DNA of 64,000 bases from Bugula neritina. Taxonomy: Eukaryota; Bryozoa; Gymnolaemata; Cheilostomatida; Bugulidae. The DNA is taken from NCBI GenBank assembly GCA_964035545.1, contig OZ037766.1, forward strand, positions 31,278,273 through 31,342,272, in the 5' to 3' direction. Shown in pieces: positions 51,402 to 61,121 of this stretch (position 1 is its first letter; each line of letters starts with the position of its first letter). The position numbers and the translations under genes are program-made. A model generated the notes under the pieces. That model worked only from the letters and a program-made list of their open reading frames with translations. It was not told the DNA's origin and did no database searches.

Positions 51402-52580
51402 ATGAAACTTCAAGCTGTTTTATTAGCTGTCATTATAGTCATCATCTCATTGGGTAAGTAGAAATTCGCTCCATGTTATTTCAATAACCAATAATACTTT
51501 TATATCTAAACATTTTATAAGTTCTTTCTTTAAAAAAGACCACTTAATAAAGTCATTTTCAACAGTATTTTTACCAGATGAAGATTTGCAAATTTGATCA
51601 TTGTAATGTTCCTATATGTTACAAGAGTGATTTGAATGGGATGACAAACTTGAGTAAAACTTTCAATAGATTCGATGACGGAGGGTTGGAGAATTACATC
51701 ATCTCCCACTGTGTGCAAGAAGCATTGTAAAAGGAGAGGGTATTCACAGTATAGCGTAACCGTCACACTTTGTCTTTGTGGTAAATCAGCAGACGAGTGA
51801 TCGGCAACTGTCTCCATTCAACACCAACAGTTGGCCTAATGTGGGACTGCTAAGTAATTTCCTTTATATATTTGCAAATTTTGTGTTCACTGTGCTTTTG
51901 CCTATACGTTATGTTCACTGCTTTTAGCCAATAAAACAACTGATGCATTTGATAACAACAAAAAGTGTTTTGCCAATTAGCAGCATTATTCACAAGCTCA
52001 CACAATAAGCATGAACTGTTCTATTACAAGAACGTAAAGTCTTTTGGTTTTCAACTGTTGCAAGCACTTGTACTTTTCAATTGTTTGCTCTCTTACCAGA
52101 AATTACACTATTGGGCAAAGTAAGAGAAGTTTTAAAAACTGTAGTAATTGAATTGATACTAGCTATAATATAACATTGCCCATTCTAACATAATATTTTT
52201 ATCAAACACACACATTGTACATATATCATGTACACAATATGTGTACACAATATATGTACACAATGTATGTATACAATATATGTGTGTATATATATATATA
52301 TATTATTAGATATTACGCTCTCATTTAATGCTCAGCAATGACATTAAATGATTAAGCACTCTCACCATGGTCACAAACTCAAGCTGCTAGCATTTTGCAA
52401 TGCTCGTGACTCCTAGGTGACCCCTAGAGTCACTTGAGCACTCTGGCTTGAGTTTACACACCTTTTAAATATGCTTTAGTAAAACTATAAGTTTTACTAT
52501 TGCAAAGGTGTGGGCCATGGTACTCTGTTCTGTGCTGATGAGGGGACAAATCCCGAAACAGCTGCTGTCCACAGATTGAG

Positions 52581-52639
<59 letters not shown>

Positions 52640-55600
52640 TCACTCATTTCATCTAGAATTATGAACATTAAAGAATAGACAACTGCTGTTAATCTAAAAA
52701 TAGCATATAATCACAAAAAAATTAGTAATATTCACTCTACAACTCACTTGTTGCTTTATGTCAGTATGTCAAATACAATATATCAGTATATGACTCTCAA
52801 ATTAAGTCCCATTTGCATATTAATATGTTGTTCATATGTGTAATGTAGCTGGTATTGAAAAAGTTGCAAGGGGTGTTACTTAGCAACTGTGGCTTCAGGC
52901 CCGCACACAATGCATCTAATCTAAAGCAATCATAACAATGCACTAGCATACGTTTAACTTAGTTTAACTGAAAAGTTGTCATCTCAGTAATAACCGTAAA
53001 GAAACTTCTAAAAATAGTACTTCTGTTGGAAAAAACCTTTTTGTATATAATATCTGTTCACATATAATTTATTTTTGTGAAGTAGTACTATTATTCCTTG
53101 ATGTCTATGATTGTGATGTGACAGAATGCTACTGTGTTATCAGGTGGTTATATAGTTTGACAGCAAACCAAGTCTGTAAAATAATTTTGCTCCGTCTGCA
53201 GGGATTCGAACTCAAAAGTTCAAAGTTTAAACTTTCAGGCTAGCTTAGTGATGTTCCAGCAGCTAACAATAGCATGCAATAAAAGTTAGCTATAATTTTA
53301 TTACGTGTTTTATATAGTAAAAGTAAAATAAGAAGTCATTTGCTTAAGCAATCAGAAACCCCAAATTCAGTGCAGATATACACGCAAGTTTCATTATAAA
53401 TCTAATTGTTTGACCATAAGACCCTAAGACAGCTTGTAGATGATTGTTAAAATGCATATAGATATTTTAATGCTGCATAAGCGAAATGCGTTTTATGGAT
53501 TCTTTAATATTATAAAGTTTAATGTGTTACTGGATAAAAGCAATGACAGCTCCAAAATTCATTTACGGTTACAGCAAGACAACTGTGTGCTTGAGCAAAA
53601 TTTACAATCTTCTTAGTTATTATAGAAAAAAATTATATACTTCAATTTTCATAATTATGTTTGTTTTGCCATAAAACTGTGTAATTTGAAAATTGAACAA
53701 ATATTTTTTCGCAATCTGCCTTTGCATTTATAAATTACTGGTTACACATATAAGACACTTGATAATTAAGTATAATTATTTAAGTTATAGAAACAGGTTC
53801 TTTGTTATTGTAATTTCAAGCAGTGATTATCATACATAGAAATTTTCCTCTTCTATTATTTTATCTAAATCTGGATAGGATAGCTAAGAGAAATCTATGT
53901 TTAGTGAGAATTTCACAACACATATAGATCAATGAAAAGATAAAACTGTAAGCCATAATTATATACAATAGATTTTATTTGATATTTTGCACTAGATCTC
54001 AAAACCATACAAAAACACATCTGAAGTATTTTCTGATTTTCAAGAAGTTTTTGAAAATAGATATTTTGATATTTTTATACTTTAATATATGCAGCTTAAA
54101 TGTAGATTAAACAAATTACACTCAATTCTACTTAACGCAACACTTCAAAATGCAAAATTGTTATAGTCATAGCACAAACACACTACATAATCACTACATA
54201 TTGTTGTGTTTTAGCACAATTATCAACCGTGGATTGTCTGCGTATTTAGTGTCAATTTAACCAATAATTACTAGAATGGCTGGCGTACAATAACCTTTAT
54301 TTAACTCTAAACATATCAGAACATCACATCAAAACACTAATAACATCAATCAATTACTAACACATGTTACTACTACAAGTCCCCGCTCACAACTACACAT
54401 GGTTTCTGCTGGCTAACCCGGGAACAGTCACTTGACAGGAAGCTCGCCTTCCGGTCTCTCTGATTGGATAGTAGAACATAGTTATAAGTATTCCCATACG
54501 AGAGAGGACGACCCCATTATTATACTACGTAATCCCATTACACCATACAGAATAGCCCAAACACACTACATAATCACTACATATACAGAATAGCACAAAC
54601 ACTTTACATAATCACTACATATACAGAATAGCACAAACACACTACATAATCACTACATATACAGAATAGCACAAATTTTAGTCTACATCAACATTTATTG
54701 CACTTTAAATTGCTTAAAAAAGCCTTTTTTATCAAAAAATATAAAATGGTAAATTTACAGCTAAGTTTAAGTTGAGTGAAGTTGTCATCTCTTTCCTTCT
54801 ACATAAATCAGCGTTTCCGCATATACTCGCTACTCAAATAGAAACTGCTTAATGGTGTCATGGTAGGTATTTGAGTTTTAAGTAACCTATAGTATATTGA
54901 CGCCGTATAGTTACTAGATCAATTTGATAAACATTGTAGTCTAAACTTCAATAATATTGATATATGAGAATGTAGGATCAGTATGTGATAGGTTAAATGT
55001 ATTTATCCAATTAACAAATCAAATGGTTGTCTTTTTGATAAGTTTTAGATGTAAAAGAAACTTTGGTTAACTGTAAGTAGTACTTAAAAACTTTTCAGCC
55101 ATCTGCGACACACCCTAATAAACTCACACAAGTTTATAATCATTATCCGTGCAAGAAACCCCTGGTGAAACGGTTTTTTTAAGTGGGCTGAGAGCTTATT
55201 TCTATGTGGCACAGGAACAATTATGACTGAATCATCTTCCTAACATCACCAATAGTTTTTACTATAGATCGAGCTTGCATGACATCAGGTTAACTGATCG
55301 CTAACACTCTAAACTTAGACTATTCACCTTAGACCATGGCTGCTCTCTCTACAGCACATCTAAATACTACCAAAAAGTATTGGTACTACAGTTAAACTGG
55401 TAAAGCTACACTTTTCTTTTTCTCAGAAACCTGCAGTAATAGGCTTTGGTATATATAATCAAACTAGCTTCATACTAAATATGCTTCAATTTTATAGCAA
55501 TAATGTAAAACACATATCAAATTAAACTGAAAAGTCTTTGGAACATTTTGCTAATGTTTGAATCTTTATTAATTCCAAAAAAATCTTAACTTCTAGCTTT

Positions 55601-58600
55601 AACTTTCCTTTCTAATACTTGAATCAACAAACATTCTTCTTAAAACAAAATCTTCCGTTATGCAAAATCTACCTAAACTTAAAATAATTTGGTTATAATT
55701 CTTATGTTCAATTCTTTGAGTGATCGCTGCCTGCTTACCAAATATATGTGCGTCATTTGTAAGAACCCGTGATAGAAGGACACTTTTTTGAAAAATAATT
55801 GTTCCTACTAGGAATCGAACCCGAGACCTCTGGCTAGCAAGTAAGTATGCTAACCATTACACTACGGAGACACTGAGTAAACTCATCACTACATCTCACC
55901 CAGTTCTCTAAACTCCACTGGCCTATCTACTACTCTTTCAGTCTTCAGGTTTCCCTGGCCCTTCAACTCCCTTGGAGTACTATTACATTTCATTAAAGGC
56001 CAAAACAACTTGAATAATAATTACTCCCACTGGGAATCGAACCCGTGGCCTTTGGCTTGCAAGCAAGTGTGCTAACCATTACACCACGGGGACCACTGGC
56101 TAATCTCAACGCTACATTTCTTAAGTAAGCTAAGGACTTGTTTTCCATCGTTGTAAAAGGGAATAATGACTGAAATCCTTCCTACCATCACTAATCCTTG
56201 GGTTTTCATTGCTTTGAATTGATTCGTCCGGACGCTCCTGCGAGTAGAACTGTGGTTTTAGTTTGCATTGACTTACGGGTATGGTTTCATTTGACGCAAC
56301 TGTTCCCAAACATAATTCGAAGCAATGGCTGCTTCCCATCTGCATTTCTGAACTAGTAAAAGATAAGCAGACAGTTTGATATTTCACTTGTGCACAGCCA
56401 TGTGACACAATCTAATGGCTGCCGGCAGCATTTACAAGTTTCACATTCATCAATCTCAGTTTGGCTCCAGTCAATTTCAGACGTGAAAACTAAAAATCAA
56501 ACTCAGCGAATCTGAGTCATTCTGTCAGCTCAAATAGAGTTAAATTTATTCAATTTATAAAAAAAACTGCTTGATAAATGAGGGTGAACAAGCTAGTACA
56601 CCCAATAAGTTGAGAAAGTAAGCTGCTATAACCAGAAACTTAAGTATTATCTAATTTGCAAAGAACTAAAAGAGCAACGTACTGCTATAGTGAGAAGTAA
56701 GCTTTAAGCTGTGTTATATAATCCAAATTATCAGTTTTAACCACCAATAGAGTAGTGAGATAACATATTCATGTTTTGCAAAATGTACTTTTATTATAAA
56801 AATGTAGTCGCAAAAACCAACAGTTTTGTGAGCTAAATGTTCAAATCAAATGTCCTATAATATTTTTGCACTTTATTAAGAGGATGCAAGATTGAAGCAG
56901 TAAAATAATAAAAAATACAGATGCGCAAATAGAAAATACTGATTTGAAGCAGTCCAACTTAGACTAGCACATGAGAAACTGTGTAACTTTAGGTATATAT
57001 ACATAGCATTTTAAAAATGGCACAAGTAATAATGACACTGGTAATAAGTGCACAAATAAAAAACTAAGAAAAAAAACGGCACACTGATGTACATTTTCCC
57101 CAACCCCAAACTCAAACTCAAACCCCTAATCCCAAACCCCTAATTCCAAACACCCAACTCCACCTCAAACCCTAATATTAAAAGTGTGTAATGAATGAGT
57201 GAATATACGTATATGTATGTATAAGGAGATGTAAAACAAGATTATGTCTGTATAGCAAATAATAGTGTGCTTGAAGCTTGTCTAACTCATTGAGATTTGT
57301 TATTAAATGTTTTATCAGGAAGTTTTAAAGTAATGAATCTTTAAAATTGCAGAGAAATTGAACTACTAGCTTAGCTAAATGATATAAACTCAGCAGTATA
57401 GGTTGCAGCAAGTATTGCACAATTATAGCATATGTCAGTTAGCATGCAGCAGTTGCTGTCATGGTTAGTAGAAGTATGTGTGGGTGCTTTATAAAATCTT
57501 GTTAAAATTTGGTGTTTAGATTTTAAGACATGCTAGTTTTTTCGTTATTCAAAAACAACTATAAGAAAAACAAATTGCCTCTGCCTCTTTAGGAGTATTT
57601 GTGACAGTTTAGTTTTGATTTTCAAACGCTGATCACAGAACTGGCTGTACGATTGAATTTCAAGCCAAGCATTGTTAGCATATCAATAGGAAAAAAATTC
57701 TGTACTAACAGCCTATAGCAGTAATACGAGATTTGATAAAATCTACTGCCCTTTCACAAAACCTTGATAACAAGCTATTGTGCACAATACAATTATTACA
57801 TAGCCTACAATACAGTTAAATGAAGCTTATCTATATAAACCTGTTTAGATAACTTTAAATTCATTACATTAGCATTACTTACAGCTGTAAGTTGGCATTG
57901 AATAAACCATAATTAAGTGCACACTATGTCACACCGCACACGTCACAGTGACTATATGACATTTCATATGTCACACAGTGAGTGCACACTATGTCACATG
58001 TCATACAGTGACTATAACAGATATGATATTTCACATATGTCACACAGTGTTAAATAACCATTATCCTCAAAACTGCGGCTAAAAGACTTACCTAAATTTC
58101 ATAGTAAATGCTTGTAATAATGTTTTGTGTCCTGCCAATGAAGATTGTTAGAATAAGGTTTTTGAAGTTTAGTTTTAGTTTGCTTTTACAGGAAGAATAT
58201 TTTTGTGGTGTCAAAAGTCAATTCAATATAATAAACTCATCAACCGATCAATCAATCATTCGCTTAGGTCTGTGATTATTTGTTGATATAGTCACATAAA
58301 TATCCAAAATATAGACCTTAACCCAAGTTAATTATTGTTGTATAATTGTAGCTAAAGATGTATTGCAATTTAATGTATAACTATAATGATGGCAAAACTG
58401 CATGCTTGTCAGCTAATATGTGCCATAAAGTAAAGTAACAGCTGCATGCTGTGTTTATCATTTCAAACTAAGCCACATGTTAATTTTTTTATGTACTAAT
58501 TCATTTTTGCATTAATGTTTATTGGCATGTTTTGTTTTGCAACCAAATTGAGCTTCAGTTCGATACAAAAGAGGTTGTCTGCACAGGAGTCCACTCTGCG

Positions 58601-58704
58601 CTCAACAATTTATAACTGGCTATGTGTTGCTCGAAGCATTGTCAGTATTGGAGTATGTTTACAGAACACAAATAAAAGCAGCATTAAAATCAATTGATGC
58701 ATAA
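51402..58704 (+). CDS. Candidate small secreted-peptide gene (two coding exons)
   Basis: Exon 51388-51453 has 14 nt of 5' UTR, then ATG and a strong signal peptide (MKLQAVLLAVIIVIISLG). It ends in phase 1 at a GTAAGT donor. The best last exon is 58559-58704: acceptor CTTCAG, compatible phase, 46 more codons and TAA. The joined product would be about 65 residues: signal peptide, then VRYKRGCLHRSPLCAQQ and an amphipathic helix-like tail (YVLLEALSVLEYV). The KR pair before GC could be a prohormone-convertase site. The signal exon is well supported. The link across a SINE-rich intron of about 7.1 kb is inference, and other partners are possible. No known peptide family is recognised. Confidence 0.4.
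52582..52637 (+). repeat. (AT)n microsatellite
   Basis: About 27 AT dinucleotides, uninterrupted. Confidence 0.95.
54202..54545. mobile_element. Possible solo LTR or LTR-like insertion
   Basis: A 344-bp block starting TGTTGTG and ending ACACCA interrupts a 38-bp tandem repeat whose unit resumes on the far side. It is GC-richer than its surroundings and contains TTATAAGTA before the 3' part. A clean target duplication was not found (at most 1 bp). Confidence 0.4.
54546..54672 (+). repeat. 38-bp tandem repeat
   Basis: About three units containing ACAGAATAGCACAAACAC and ACTACATAATCACTACATAT. One more unit lies at 54168-54201, on the other side of the LTR-like block. Confidence 0.85.
55090..55325 (-). 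repeat. tRNA-derived SINE, minus strand
   Basis: The reverse complement has GGTGATGTTAGGAAGATGAT, CAGTCATAATTGTTCCTGTG and TTTCACCAGGGG, matching the body at 39.1 kb and 59.1 kb. The tRNA head is diverged. Confidence 0.7.
55801..55875 (-). repeat. tRNA-like SINE head
   Basis: The reverse complement reads TCTCCGTAGTGTAATGGTTA, then TCGGGTTCGATTCCTA, the A and B boxes of a pol III promoter. The anticodon stem does not pair. AGGAACAATTATT follows, shared with the copy at 56.0 kb, so it is a retroposon and not a tRNA gene. Confidence 0.65.
56022..56210 (-). repeat. tRNA-like SINE head plus an older SINE body
   Basis: The reverse complement reads GTCCCCGTGGTGTAATGGTT, a TTGCAAG anticodon-loop-like segment and ACGGGTTCGATTCCCA. 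Upstream on the same strand, TTAGTGATGGTAGGAAGG and CAGTCATTATTCC resemble the body of the 39.1-kb SINE, so two elements are joined. Confidence 0.6.
56257..56395 (-). CDS. Candidate minus-strand Cys-rich exon, possible relative of gene E
   Basis: On the minus strand an AG after CCATT opens about 46 codons ending at a perfect GTAAGT donor. The frame includes HGCAQVKYQTVCLSF, then SSEMQMGSSHCFELCL and SNETIP. Gene E's outer domain has SSELIDDCVSLCL and DETMIP, sharing the order SSE(L/M), C-x2-LCL, ET-x0-1-IP. One exon only, flanked by SINEs. It could be a fragment of a duplicated gene. Confidence 0.35.
57108..57176 (+). repeat. Degenerate C-rich, telomere-like patch
   Basis: Imperfect AACCCCTAAT, CCCAAACCCCTAAT and CAAACCCTAAT repeats recall the CCCTAA telomeric strand, but the period is irregular. 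Confidence 0.5.
57905..58050 (+). repeat. GTCACA-rich tandem repeat of about 60 bp
   Basis: Two to three degenerate copies of a block with GTGCACACTATGTCACA, CAGTGACTAT and CATATGTCACACAGTG. Confidence 0.65.
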
Positions 58705-58916
58705 AATTTTTAAATAACTGCTAACAGCATGCTAAACTAAGACACAATCCTAATATAGAAACATGCTGGCATGTTTCCAATTCAGATCAATTTATATGCC
58801 AATACATGTTGAAGAACACGAGAGCACAACTTTAACAAAAATGTGCAGACCTACCTACCACAGTATGTATACAGCTGATTAGGCTAGGGTTTCATGGAGT
58901 AGAATTTCAAAAAACA

Positions 58917-59165
58917 GCTGTGGACTAGGGGTTAGAGTGCTGGCTTAGTAAACACAAAGTCATGGGTTCGAACCCCAGTAATCCCATTGGTGATGTTAGA
59001 GCATAGGAAAGGGGTTAGAGCGCTGGCTTGGTAAACACAAAGTCATAGTGATGTTAGGCTTTACTTATAGGAGAAGTATACAGTTATAATTACTCCATGT
59101 GCCACATCTAAAGAAGTTCTTAGCCTGCCTTAAAAAAAATTTCACCAGGGGCTCATACGGGAATG
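58917..59165 (+). repeat. tRNA-Thr(AGT)-derived SINE with duplicated head
   Basis: Head GGGGTTAGAGTGCTGGCTTA, GTAAACACAAAGTCAT and GGGTTCGAACCCCAGT. The loop TTAGTAA carries AGT, as in tRNA-Thr. A second partial head (GGGGTTAGAGCGCTGGCTTG) follows at about 59010, before the GTGATGTTAGG body. Confidence 0.75.
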
Positions 59166-59520
59166 GCGAACACAAATTTGCATTAATTTTTTATAAAGCC
59201 GAAATCTGCGTGCAAAACTGTATGCGGTGAAAACTCGCTGCGGGAGTTGCCTGCCACACTCAATGTATTTCCAGCAAGAGGGCAACCTAATTAGCCAATT
59301 GTATTTAATATCTCACTCACTACTTTCAATATTGTGCAATCGATTGGAACAAAAACTGAAACAAGAAAAATGGGCTCACTAAATGGTGCTCAGCCAATCA
59401 GATTGCTGCTGCCAGACTTTTTCAGTTTTGCGTTAGCATTTTGACTGCATGGTGACTGCATGAACAGAGCAACCTATTTTGTAGCATGTGTAAAATTTTT
59501 ACTAGAGGTCAAGGCGGAAA
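59166..59520. mobile_element. Decayed relative of the 345-bp MITE
   Basis: Contains GGGCTCACTAAATGGTGCTC, then AGCCAATCAGATTGCTGCTG. This is alignable to the reverse complement of the MITE interior (GGGCTCGCTGAAT, AGCCAATTAGGTGACGACG). Confidence 0.45.
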
Positions 59521-59832
59521 TCTGTTCCATGCATAAGGTTTTAGCTTGATATGTGTAATTATTTTTAAAGTTGATTCAACTTTAATTTATTACAGTTTTC
59601 ATTTTAGTAAACAAAGCACCAAAAATAAAAAAAGCATTTATTATTGAAAGTTAAATAAGAACATTCTCAATTCAATCATCTATAATATACCATCTCATTT
59701 CTCAATTTATCTTATTACAAAAATGCTATAATAAGCAAATGTATTTTATATTTTTGTAGTAAAAGCTAGTCTAGAAAGAAGCCTCCTTACTAACTTTATC
59801 AGCAGATTTTTATTACTTTCTGCATAGAGACG

Positions 59833-61045
59833 ATGATACCTCATTCGAAGGTATGTTTTTAACCTAACTTTATTAAAACTGCTAACTAATTATTACAATA
59901 TTTTTCTACTCAATGTACGTTTGAGTCGATTTTTTCTAATCCATCTCAATATATGTATAGTTGTTTTAAATCTCATGTTTGTATATATAACTATATTATA
60001 TAATGTATAGGTATATTCTGAACTTTTATAGATATATTTTGAAAACACAGGCCAAAGTGTATCCAGCAAGCTAGAAACATTCCAACTGGCTTGTTGGGAG
60101 GAAAAATCACTTTTTTGTTATTTCAATTTGCATATTTATGTATGTAAATGTAATACATTAAACGTGTGTGTATATAGTAATGTATCAATTATATAATACA
60201 GCAGCTGTTCTATTTCTATTCTTAGATTTCAACTGTTTACATTATTATATATGAAGCTAGAAATATGACTGATCTAACCTAGCTTAGGCTGACTATCAAC
60301 ATACATTTTACCCTGCATTACAATTTTTCTGTCTTAGAATACTATGGCTGGTGTGGTTAGTGTGGTGAATGAACTCCCATTCAGTCTGTCTGTTCACACC
60401 AATGACTCTCTCGAGTCCAACAACTTCACCAAGTTCTGTGGTGAAACTAAAGGACTTTTACCTACAGAGTATAGCGAGGTAAGTAAGTAACTATAGCTTA
60501 AGGTAGGTGAAGGGAATATGCAGTTGAATGTGGAATTTGAAATTCTGTCAATCTGTCTCTGGCCAGAGGCTGTAACAACATGCCTCAGGCTTAACTATGC
60601 TGTAGTTCACACTTTCTCTTCACTCAGAGTAACATTGGGTTTTGTCTCTTAATGTTTTCATGCATTCATTTAAATACAATTTGGTGAATTGAGCAGCGGA
60701 GAATACATAATAAATATACCGTATAATTTGAAGGATGTTTATAAATAAAGCATATGAACAAATGTTACAGATTTGGAACCAAAATAATTATTATGATGAA
60801 CACATTTGCTTTTGTATTTTTTTAGCCCGTCTATTATAACTTTTGTTACTTCAGCATCAATGTGATGCCTAGAAAGTGTGCGCAGGTAAAGCCATTGATG
60901 AAAGTTAAGCTTTTTATGGATCAAAGTACAGAGTGGTTTTACAATGACATCGATCAAGTTTTTCAGGTAGTCCAGGATATTAGATGTTATTACTATCTCA
61001 CCGTTAAGTTTATCAATCATTGTGTATAAATTTTCTAATGAAATA

Positions 61046-61121
<76 letters not shown>

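Larger units (their letters stand above)
51454..58558. other. Long presumed intron rich in SINEs and simple repeats
   Basis: Holds a (TA)n, a tRNA-like remnant near 53185-53245 (minus), a possible solo LTR (54202-54545), SINEs at 55.1-56.2 kb, a minus-strand exon candidate at 56.3 kb and a telomere-like C-rich patch at 57.1 kb. Confidence 0.45.

Noticed and set aside
55801-56096. Possible tRNA genes with TTGCAAG loops
   Set aside because: A and B boxes are good, but the anticodon and acceptor stems do not pair and SINE-like tails follow.
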